64,000 bases of DNA from Pseudoclavibacter sp. AY1H1 (GTDB taxonomy: Bacteria > Actinomycetota > Actinomycetes > Actinomycetales > Microbacteriaceae), in assembly GCF_002931055.1 (NCBI RefSeq), contig NZ_PSXX01000019.1:1-64000 (forward strand). Direction: 5' to 3'. Below the pieces are notes generated by a model, which was not told the origin of the DNA, searched no databases, and worked only from the letters and a program-made list of their open reading frames with translations. A program made the position numbers and the translations under genes. This document shows, piece by piece, positions 57,869 to 64,000 of this stretch (positions within the stretch are counted from its first letter, which is position 1; every line of letters begins with the position of its first letter).

Positions 57869-58402
57869 TTGAACACTCTCTCCCGTCGAACCCCGCTGGT
57901 TTCCGTGCACCAGGTCACCGGCGACATCTTCTCGATGACAGCAGACGCGTTCGTCAACCCGTGGAATCGGAACTTCGTCCCACGCCGGCTGCTGTTCCCG
58001 CAGGGGATCAGCGGCCACCTCAAGCGGCTCACCGGAAGCGAACCCTGGAAGCAGCTCGCCCGGGCTGGCACGCTGCCACTCGGTGCCGCAGTCGCGACCT
58101 CGAGCGGACACTGGACCAACACCCAGACGCTCATCCACGTTGCTGGCCTGGAATGGACCTGGAAAGCGAGCGAGCCCAGCGTCGGCGAATCGACCCGCAA
58201 CGCCGTACTGTGCGCGAGCGAGCACGGCGCCACCACGCTCCTCATGCCCCTCATCGGCGCCGGCACGGGAGGACTCAGCGCCGCGCAGGCACGCAACGCC
58301 ATCCTCGGAGCCCTCGAGGAATTCTCGGACACGGCAGCAGAAGCGAACACGAGCGAACTCCCCCTGCGCGTCTCCGTGGTTACCCGACCCGACTCGGCCT
58401 GA
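57869..58402 (+). CDS. Macro-domain protein
   Basis: A TTG start at 57869 with AGGAG 6 bases upstream gives 177 residues. VHQVTGDIFSMTADAFVNPWN, LPLGAAVATSSG and LLMPLIGAGTGGLSAAQARNAI are the macro-domain ADP-ribose-binding blocks, with NPWN in place of the usual NAAN. Macro domains bind or hydrolyse ADP-ribose adducts. An ART-like gene lies 2.5 kb downstream, so the two could be functionally linked; they are not in one operon. Confidence 0.85.
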   Translation: MNTLSRRTPLVSVHQVTGDIFSMTADAFVNPWNRNFVPRRLLFPQGISGHLKRLTGSEPWKQLARAGTLPLGAAVATSSGHWTNTQTLIHVAGLEWTWKASEPSVGESTRNAVLCASEHGATTLLMPLIGAGTGGLSAAQARNAILGALEEFSDTAAEANTSELPLRVSVVTRPDSA

Positions 58403-58455
58403 CCTGCTCAACCTCACCCACCGGAATGTCGGTGGGCCGATGCAGGATGAGCCAC

Positions 58456-58731
58456 ATGACCACCACCATCAACGAGGAGATCTCCGTCGAACTCGTCGAC
58501 GAAGCCCCTCACGTCTTCTGGTGGCAACGCTTCGCCTACCGAATCGTCGACACACCCCAGCTGTTCTACAAGCGGCGAGCCCCGTGGTGGACGAACGATC
58601 GAACTTCGATGCACCGCGTCGACGACGAGTTTTGGCGAGTCGCCGCGGTCCGTGACGGAGCTGAAGAAGAGCCCGAGCTCTACGACCTGAAGAACGACGG
58701 CGAGCGATGGATTCTGGCCATACGTTTCTGA
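58456..58731 (+). CDS. DUF6504-family small protein
   Basis: The 91-residue product has APHVFWWQRFAYRIVDT, EFWRVAAVRDG and ELYDLKNDGERWILAI, as in actinobacterial DUF6504 proteins, which often accompany DNA-repair polymerases on chromosomes. Start at 58456 is favoured by AGGATGAG; ATG at 58447 is possible. Confidence 0.75.
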   Translation: MTTTINEEISVELVDEAPHVFWWQRFAYRIVDTPQLFYKRRAPWWTNDRTSMHRVDDEFWRVAAVRDGAEEEPELYDLKNDGERWILAIRF

Positions 58732-58955
58732 TCGGGGGGCCCGAACCAGGGACCCCGGAAGAGCATCGCCAGCTCGCGTCTGCGCGCGCAGCGGGCTTCC
58801 TCGACTACACACTCACGGAGCTCCGCTACGAGCGCCTGGTGGAGCAGGACACCGCTCATCTCAGGACGATTCTTGCCGGTCGGCGTGCACAGCCCCCGGA
58901 GCCAGGCCCTGAGCGCAGCCGGCACCCGCTCGTTGAGCAGGGGCGGCCGCAGTGA
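58707..58955 (+). CDS. Hypothetical small protein overlapping DUF6504 gene
   Basis: The 82-residue frame starts inside the end of the DUF6504 gene. Its middle (RQLASARAAGFLDYTLTELRYERL) looks like a genuine helix; the Pro/Arg-rich end does not. It conflicts with the opposite-strand candidate at 58861-59106, so only one may be real at the overlap. Confidence 0.4.
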   Translation: MDSGHTFLIGGPEPGTPEEHRQLASARAAGFLDYTLTELRYERLVEQDTAHLRTILAGRRAQPPEPGPERSRHPLVEQGRPQ

Positions 58956-59106
58956 GTTCGCTGATGGCTTCGGATATCCCGCCGAACGCTGCTCCGAGCT
59001 CCCGCCACAGCTCCGGATCTGCGGAGGTGCGCCGCTTACCGAGCAAGGTGCCGAGATCACCGAGGTTCTGGGCGATTTCGTTGAGCTTCGCGATGTCGAG
59101 AGTCAT
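58861..59106 (-). CDS. Hypothetical small helical protein
   Basis: The 81-residue product opens TLDIAKLNEIAQNLGDLGTL and continues as helices, with a less convincing C-terminus. No good ribosome site is seen. Family unknown; conflicts with the plus-strand candidate. Confidence 0.4.
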   Translation of the reverse strand: MTLDIAKLNEIAQNLGDLGTLLGKRRTSADPELWRELGAAFGGISEAISELTAAAPAQRAGAGCAQGLAPGAVHADRQESS

Positions 59107-59293
59107 GACCGCGCTGTATCGGCGGCCCCCAACACGCGAGAAGAACGCGTGGGGCGCTGGGCAGAGCATTGCGGCAGTTCAGCAAACGTAGAGACGGTTG
59201 ACAACTCTCAGGACTACGTCTGGCCAGAAACTGTAGCGTTGACATTCCATCGGGAATCTAGGCGCTCTAGTTTCCAGTGACAGGAGGAGAACT

Positions 59294-60448
59294 GTGAGCA
59301 CACAACCAGTGTCGATCTACGGCGCTATCGCCATCGCCCATTCCGGCGGCCTCGATCTCACTGACAGCACTTTCCGGAGCTACGCAAGCAAGGGTCGAGC
59401 ACCTCGCGCAGTCACCCATGTGGGGCGGCAACCATTTTGGAATCCAGACGAGATCTGGCCCTGGGCGAAGCCTGCCGACAAGCGACGCGACAGCGAACCC
59501 GACCGACCCGGACCTCTGGAACTCGAGGCGCTTCATCTTCTCGCTGAGCCACCCGAAGATGAACTTGGCCAGGCCTACGCGGCCCTCCTCCAGCTACCAA
59601 CCATCGTCGACAAGCTCGAGGCGGGCACGGCGTCACACAAGGAGAAGTACCTGCGCTCTGCTCGTGCGTCCATGGACCCGCCAATTGACTCGTTCACGCC
59701 TGCCTCGCTAGCCCGGTGGTTTTTCGCTTCGCGGCGCGCGCGCCAGACGCGCGAAGTCACCGCTGAACACCTGGCATTGACGCGTCTGGCACAACAGGAG
59801 GAGAGCACAGCGCGCAGCGACCTCAGCCGCGCCCGCGCCTGGCTACCCAAGGCGGCCGCGTGGGCGGAATGGGCGCAGCAAGATCTCGACCTCCGTGCGG
59901 ATCACGTCGCCTTCGACCGTTGGCTCGACAGTTACGCCAAGCAGTTTCAGCCCCCCGCCCACGCGTTCATTTCGGTGAAGGAGTGGTGCTCTCAAGACCC
60001 CGCACGCGTCGCCTATCTGCACTCAGATCACTCCTATGGAGAACCCCCCACGGCGTGGAAGCGCCTGGACACCACACAGCAGAATCTCATCGCCGAGGAC
60101 CGAATTGAACTTGCTGGTGCCGACTTCGGTTACCGGTGGAGGATTCCGGGACAACCACTTGAGCATCGGCTCAGCTGGCACGAATCGACAGGCGAGCTCT
60201 ACCTGTGTGAAGCACTAAGACGCAACGGATCAAAGGTGCTTCCACTCACGCAATTGCCTGCCGGCACGACGCTCCGCCAGGTCATGGATTGGCTCCTGCC
60301 GTTCGAGCAGATGATCGGGCACCCGTCAGCATTTGGGCTCCTCTCCCTTGAACTCGAGGTACAACGTTCGACGAACTGGCGCAGCTTGAGCCCCTTGAAT
60401 GATGCAGAACCACCATTCCCGTCCATGACAACAACGTCCGAGCAGTAG
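59294..60448 (+). CDS. Hypothetical protein with N-terminal HTH-like segment
   Basis: The 384-residue protein begins SIYGAIAIAHSGGLDLTDST, with FRSYASKGRAPRAVTHVGRQ, which fits an excisionase/MerR-type winged helix, and is otherwise a helical protein of unknown family. GGAGGAG precedes the GTG. TTGACA occurs at about 59240 without a clear -10. A role in replication or DNA processing is possible but unsupported. Confidence 0.65.
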   Translation: MSTQPVSIYGAIAIAHSGGLDLTDSTFRSYASKGRAPRAVTHVGRQPFWNPDEIWPWAKPADKRRDSEPDRPGPLELEALHLLAEPPEDELGQAYAALLQLPTIVDKLEAGTASHKEKYLRSARASMDPPIDSFTPASLARWFFASRRARQTREVTAEHLALTRLAQQEESTARSDLSRARAWLPKAAAWAEWAQQDLDLRADHVAFDRWLDSYAKQFQPPAHAFISVKEWCSQDPARVAYLHSDHSYGEPPTAWKRLDTTQQNLIAEDRIELAGADFGYRWRIPGQPLEHRLSWHESTGELYLCEALRRNGSKVLPLTQLPAGTTLRQVMDWLLPFEQMIGHPSAFGLLSLELEVQRSTNWRSLSPLNDAEPPFPSMTTTSEQ

Positions 60449-60884
60449 AGGATCCGCGGTGACAACCTCAACAGGAAGGCCTGCGGTCGAGCATTGACAA
60501 CTTTCGCTGCTGCCCCACCCCGACCTGGATGCCTTTGCGAATGTGCGGTGGAGTTCAGGCCAGCCCGCCAACCGCGCAAGGCTCTCCCCGCGTTGGCTCC
60601 CCACCATCGCTTCGATCCCGCTCGCAGGGCACTTCTCCAAGGACCACCAACCCAAGCACTCATTGTCCTCTTCACCTCAAGCACGACCGTCGCGTCATCA
60701 CGAGAGCGTGGAATCCCAGCAGCGAGCCAAACCAAGTATCACCACCGAAAACCTCGCCGCCCACAGTGAGCATGGAGACCTCAGGCGAACGTCTCCACCC
60801 CAAACCTTCCGACCCCAAATGTTGAGGGCGCGAAGTAAGAAGCACCCGGACCCACACACGTACGGACACGAAGGAGCGACCTCG
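60449..60884. other. Intergenic region before the ART-like gene
   Basis: This stretch of about 436 bases has no supported gene; in-frame extension of the next gene through it is Pro/Arg/His-rich and lacks coding character. One TTGACA (about 60494) is seen without a convincing -10. No repeat or S-type motif found. Confidence 0.45.
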
Positions 60885-61856
60885 ATGGCCAACCAACGAC
60901 TAGACAGCACGCGGGCGGTTTGCATTCCCAGGCCATGCACAAACGAGCGACATTTCCGCTGGGCCATCCACTTTCGGGCGAGCACGCAGCTGCGGTGCGA
61001 CGTACTGCAGAAACAGCTGGATGAAACACTGATAGCGCGTCGCGACGACGACAGCCCTGGGCTTGACACCAAACCCTGGTGGCAAGAACAACAGAAACAG
61101 TGGGACCACTTGCAGGAACGTCGAAAGCGTAGGACGGTCGAAGACGCCATGGCGGCGCACGTCCCAGTCACCCCGACAGAAGCAGCCGAAGTGGCAGTGT
61201 CACGCAACGGTGAGCGTCAGCTCCTGGGCAGAGCAAGCACGTGGCTCGCCACCATCAACGTGATGGTGAGCTCCGACGTCTACCCCCTCAACGCGCGGCT
61301 ACGTCGAGGCGAGTCACTCGAACACGTCACTGGCGCACTCTTGGACTACTACGGGTACGGAACACTGAAAGAGTTCGACACCGACGCACGTGAGATGTTC
61401 ACAGACTTGGACGCCGAGCTACTGCTCGATGAACCAGTACGCCTCTACCGAGGAATCGGCCTACCCCTCCAGGACGAGTATCAACCAGTCGATTTCTGGG
61501 GACTCAGCGCGCACCTCCGGGACGGCATCCCACTGGATGTTCAGCCCCTCGTGGACACCGGATACGGGTTCGCCACACCACTCGAAGACATCGCAGCCTG
61601 CTTCGACGGACAAGACTCGCTCCTCGGGAAGGTATGCGATCCCGTGATGCTGGTGCTCGAGGTCCGCCGGGGAATATGCATCCCGGATCCCGCGCACAGG
61701 AGCAAAGAACTAACCGGCCTGACTGCTACAGAGCCTCTACTCAAGAATTCCATTGGCCAGGTACTCCTGCCGCCCGACAGCGAGTGGAGAGTCATCGAGT
61801 CCACACCAGCGACCGCTCAAGGGTGCGCGCGGATATCGCTCTCCCAATCGGCCTAA
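60885..61856 (+). CDS. ADP-ribosyltransferase-like protein
   Basis: AAGGAG 8 bases before the ATG at 60885 sets the start (323 residues). A helical N-terminal domain (1-170) precedes an ART-like fold: VRLYRGIG (Arg motif, about 186), GYGFATPLEDIAACF (position of the STS motif) and IGQVLLPPDSEWRVI (position of ExE-VLLP). The Glu that should precede VLLP is Gln here. It could be an inactive or altered ART effector. Family is uncertain, and the target is unknown. Confidence 0.55.
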   Translation: MANQRLDSTRAVCIPRPCTNERHFRWAIHFRASTQLRCDVLQKQLDETLIARRDDDSPGLDTKPWWQEQQKQWDHLQERRKRRTVEDAMAAHVPVTPTEAAEVAVSRNGERQLLGRASTWLATINVMVSSDVYPLNARLRRGESLEHVTGALLDYYGYGTLKEFDTDAREMFTDLDAELLLDEPVRLYRGIGLPLQDEYQPVDFWGLSAHLRDGIPLDVQPLVDTGYGFATPLEDIAACFDGQDSLLGKVCDPVMLVLEVRRGICIPDPAHRSKELTGLTATEPLLKNSIGQVLLPPDSEWRVIESTPATAQGCARISLSQSA

Positions 61857-61926
61857 CTCTTGCTCCGAAAAACCGAACACCTCAGCAGGAAGATGACTTG
61901 TCGGTGGCAGCACCTACCCTCGTCCC

Positions 61927-62427
61927 ATGGATGATGCACTGGGGTTTTACGGGGTTCTCGTCGGCGCGGGAGTCACGCTGATCGGAACCGTACTTGTGCC
62001 GTGGCTACGGGACCACCTTGACAGACGCCGGCGCCAGCAGGACCAAGAGAGGCTGGAACGTCGAGACTGGCTCATGACCGCCCTCGCCGAGCTCTTGAAT
62101 ATGCGGCAGGCGAAAGCGACCAGAGATGGCTCAGTGGGCGCAGCCCAAGCCCGATACGGCGCCGCATTCAACCAACTGACTATTCGACTCACGCCCGACG
62201 AGCAGCCAGTCCTCGACATCCTCAACGCAATGCTCGCCATCGTTCAAGAGCCAACCGCCCAGACTCCGAGCATTGTCGGGAACGCGATGCTCGTCCTCAC
62301 CTTGTGGGAGCGAGGCGATATCAAGACTTCCCAGGTTCTTAACGAGGTCGAGAGCCGAGCTCACCTCAAGTTCGACTACACCCGCGGACCAGAACCCATC
62401 GTTTCCTACATCCCACCCGGCACATAA
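61927..62427 (+). CDS. Membrane-anchored hypothetical protein
   Basis: The 166-residue product has one N-terminal membrane helix (about 8-27, VLVGAGVTLIGTVLVPWL) and a cytoplasmic helical domain with basic, then acidic segments. This bitopic layout resembles small prophage or defence accessory proteins, but no family is recognised. Confidence 0.65.
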   Translation: MDDALGFYGVLVGAGVTLIGTVLVPWLRDHLDRRRRQQDQERLERRDWLMTALAELLNMRQAKATRDGSVGAAQARYGAAFNQLTIRLTPDEQPVLDILNAMLAIVQEPTAQTPSIVGNAMLVLTLWERGDIKTSQVLNEVESRAHLKFDYTRGPEPIVSYIPPGT

Positions 62428-62450
62428 ACCTCCGCGAGACGAGCCCGAAC

Positions 62451-62678
62451 ATGCAGACCTTCAACCTCTTCATTCATCTCGATCGAGCCATCGACGAGGC
62501 CGAGTACGACCACCTTTTCGAAGCGGGCTTCGACGACGCCGCCCCCGGTATTGAGAACGGCATCGGCGTGCTCGACGTCAGCCGCCGTGCCGAATCGCGC
62601 GCCGACGCTGTCGAAAGCATCACTCGAGCCGTGGAACAAGCCGGCTTCAAAGTGACCGACATCCGAGCTTCGCCATAG
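62451..62678 (+). CDS. Small hypothetical protein
   Basis: The 75-residue acidic product has a beta-alpha-beta appearance (FNLFIHLDRAIDEAEYDHLF ... GIGVLDVSRRAESRADAVE). Similar small proteins are frequent in actinobacteria and may be antitoxin-like or nucleotide-binding; nothing is proven. It is convergent with the AbiE-type toxin. Confidence 0.55.
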   Translation: MQTFNLFIHLDRAIDEAEYDHLFEAGFDDAAPGIENGIGVLDVSRRAESRADAVESITRAVEQAGFKVTDIRASP

Positions 62679-62698
62679 GCAACCCAGCCCACCGGTCG

Positions 62699-63745
62699 CT
62701 ACCTCCGTTGACGCCAGTGCCCGCTGACCTCAACGCCATTGCGAGTATGGGGCTGGATCCAGACCTGGCCGCCCGCACCTGCAGAGACCGGGCCGCTCAC
62801 CCCATCCAACTGGTCAACCTCAACTGCCGTGTCAACCTGGGCGTGCTGGTCAGCACCCCACCCCTCGGTCGAGTTCCAGCGCCCCGTCGCCTCTCCACGA
62901 AGCACGGGAACGAGGCAGTCGTTGACCTCGCTCACTGCCGCATCGACGGACGCCACCCCGCGGCAGTGCGGCACACCGGCCGCCAGCTCGCGGTATCGCT
63001 GCTCCCACGTCGCGGGCACCGTGAGCTCGCTGATGGGGGAGAGCCCCCGTCTGTAGAGCCCCGTGTTGATCGCGAGCCGGAGCTCGTCGGCGTCGAACTG
63101 CTGCGTGCGCGTGAGCACGACCAGGTCGACGAGGTCTTTCGCTCGCGTCGACGCCAGCCCTTCATCGCCGTATCGGCGCACCGTCGCGCAGATCTTGTCC
63201 GCGATCTGATCGGTAACCGGATACATCCGGTACGGCACCGTCGACAGGAATGGCCGAGAAGGAACGTTCGCGGCCGGCAGCACGTCGACGCGGCCGACCG
63301 GCTCTGGGCTGACTACGACATCCATGCTGAGCACGCCGCGGCGCTGCTGCCCGATGTAGCACTCGAACGAGAGCGATGCGCCACTCTCACCGCCCACGAG
63401 CGCATGCCGTTTCTTGAGCACGAACCGCACGTGATCATCCGCGTCAGTAGCCGCAAGGCGCTGGAGATCCGCGATCGCCGCGGGAACGTCACCACCAGAG
63501 CGCTGCACGTCGACGTCGGTCGAGAAACGTCCATCCGGAACCCTGGCCAGGATCCCGAACCCACCCTTGAGCATCCACCCCGACTGCTGACCGTCGGCGA
63601 AGACTCGAGTCAGGAGACGGTGCTGCAGCAGCGTCAACTGCCGCTCCTGCACAGTCCTCGGCGTCGGCCAGGCATCATCGTTCTTCGCGATCGCACCCAT
63701 GGCGCTCACCACGGCGCGCGCATCACCGTAGCGACGGTCAGACAT
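62699..63745 (-). CDS. AbiEii/AbiGii-family nucleotidyltransferase toxin
   Basis: The 348-residue protein has the nucleotidyltransferase motif LKGGFGILARVPDGRFSTDVDV (KGG and the Ser-x-Asp-x-Asp metal site), followed by ADKICATVRRYGDEGL, as in type IV AbiEii toxins. The C-terminal part is less typical and Gly/Val-rich. It overlaps the upstream antitoxin gene by 8 bases. Confidence 0.85.
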   Translation of the reverse strand: MSDRRYGDARAVVSAMGAIAKNDDAWPTPRTVQERQLTLLQHRLLTRVFADGQQSGWMLKGGFGILARVPDGRFSTDVDVQRSGGDVPAAIADLQRLAATDADDHVRFVLKKRHALVGGESGASLSFECYIGQQRRGVLSMDVVVSPEPVGRVDVLPAANVPSRPFLSTVPYRMYPVTDQIADKICATVRRYGDEGLASTRAKDLVDLVVLTRTQQFDADELRLAINTGLYRRGLSPISELTVPATWEQRYRELAAGVPHCRGVASVDAAVSEVNDCLVPVLRGEATGRWNSTEGWGADQHAQVDTAVEVDQLDGVSGPVSAGAGGQVWIQPHTRNGVEVSGHWRQRR

Positions 63746-64000
63746 ACTGCGGCGCCCGCAGCTGCTCCTGCACGTACCCCTCGAGAGCCGCCCGGGTCGT
63801 CGGTTCGAAGTTCGCGTAGGCAGCTTCCAGCTCGAAAGTCGATGTCTTCCCGTCTCGCAGCGCGTCGACGACGAGGTCTCCCACCAGGGAGAGATCGACC
63901 GGGTAGGCGCCCTGCACGAGATCCCGCACCAGGCGGGGAATCGTCAGCACGGGGAGCCCCTTGACCGTCGTAACCTCCGTGTCGGAGAGCTGCTCGATGC
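63738..64000 (-). CDS. AbiEi-type antitoxin, 3' part (cut by the window end)
   Basis: Open from the window edge to 63738, it encodes TTVKGLPVLTIPRLVRDLVQ, with further helices after it, which matches the C-terminal part of AbiEi-type antitoxins that lie upstream of AbiEii toxins. The start is beyond 64000. It overlaps the toxin gene by 8 bases. Confidence 0.7.
   Translation of the reverse strand, partial: IEQLSDTEVTTVKGLPVLTIPRLVRDLVQGAYPVDLSLVGDLVVDALRDGKTSTFELEAAYANFEPTTRAALEGYVQEQLRAPQYV

Noticed and set aside
1-64000. CRISPR arrays, tRNA/rRNA genes and insertion sequences
   Set aside because: No regularly spaced repeat array, no cloverleaf-like or rRNA segment and no transposase or terminal-repeat pair was found by reading.

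Overview
This window is GC-rich actinobacterial DNA and looks like part of a conjugative plasmid or large mobile element, most plausibly from a Microbacteriaceae-like (Micrococcales) host. The evidence is the strong C/G third-position bias, many ATGA-coupled genes, monoderm-type conjugation and Tad genes without an outer-membrane secretin, a ParA/ParB-like pair, many plasmid-type small genes, several toxin-antitoxin modules, and no rRNA, tRNA or core metabolic genes. No integrase, transposase, recognisable replication initiator or relaxase is visible, so the element must extend beyond the window. The host assignment is an inference.

Layout. 1-3.5 kb: secreted small proteins, an ECF sigma factor with a membrane partner, and a DUF2599 exoprotein next to a polytopic membrane protein. 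3.6-8.7 kb: small plasmid-type genes under four near-identical strong promoters sharing one palindromic operator, then a DUF3560 gene, an exported HNH nuclease and a three-gene operon. 8.8-14.6 kb (minus): a cell-surface operon with an LVKTG-anchored adhesin, its probable sortase, a Tat-exported toroid enzyme and small genes. 14.8-16.5 kb: a second plasmid-type small-gene operon. 16.5-28.4 kb (minus): the conjugation machinery, as two operons. One holds an FtsK/TraD-like ATPase and membrane proteins; the other holds a VirB8/TcpC-like protein, a VirB2-like pilin, a PrgI-like protein, a VirB4 ATPase, a VirB6-like channel protein and an M23/lysozyme-like wall hydrolase. 28.6-31.4 kb: a divergent sigma-70-like factor, an AT-richer repeat region and parA/parB-like genes. 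31.6-36.4 kb: Tad pilus machinery (SAF/CpaB-like, TadZ-like, TadA/CpaF, TadB, TadC). 36.6-50.8 kb: an accessory block with YefM/YoeB, HigBA-like, Fic/Doc-like, HEPN, AlbA-domain, alpha/beta-hydrolase and DUF4238 genes, a small membrane/phage-like operon, a BTAD regulator and an XRE regulator. 51.2-57.8 kb: the second half of the Tad system (Flp pilin, three TadE/G-like proteins, a lipoprotein, an exoprotein, a LysM-BTAD membrane protein and a prepilin peptidase). 57.9-64 kb: a macro-domain protein, DUF6504, an ART-like protein, unknown genes and an AbiE-type toxin-antitoxin pair cut by the window end.

The most striking signal is a shared promoter-like element, TGTCCAAR followed by exactly 15 nt and then GSCAYTACCTA (consensus). 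It occurs ten times (S1-S10), always pointing into the start of an operon: both conjugation operons, both halves of the Tad pilus, the adhesin/sortase operon, the exported nuclease and four small-gene operons. Its geometry resembles FliA/WhiG-type promoters. The element carries its own divergent sigma-70-like gene beside one of these sites, so an element-encoded sigma factor that switches on the whole transfer and surface programme is a reasonable, testable hypothesis. A second, independent network is the four-copy TTGACA-N17-TACACT promoter array with an AGTAACT-N5-AGTTACT operator at 3.6-5.0 kb.

How the genes may work together (inference): the wall hydrolase, VirB4/VirB6/VirB8-like proteins and FtsK-like ATPase form the transfer channel; the Tad pili and sortase-anchored adhesin bring cells into contact; parAB-like genes and the toxin-antitoxin modules keep the element in the population.
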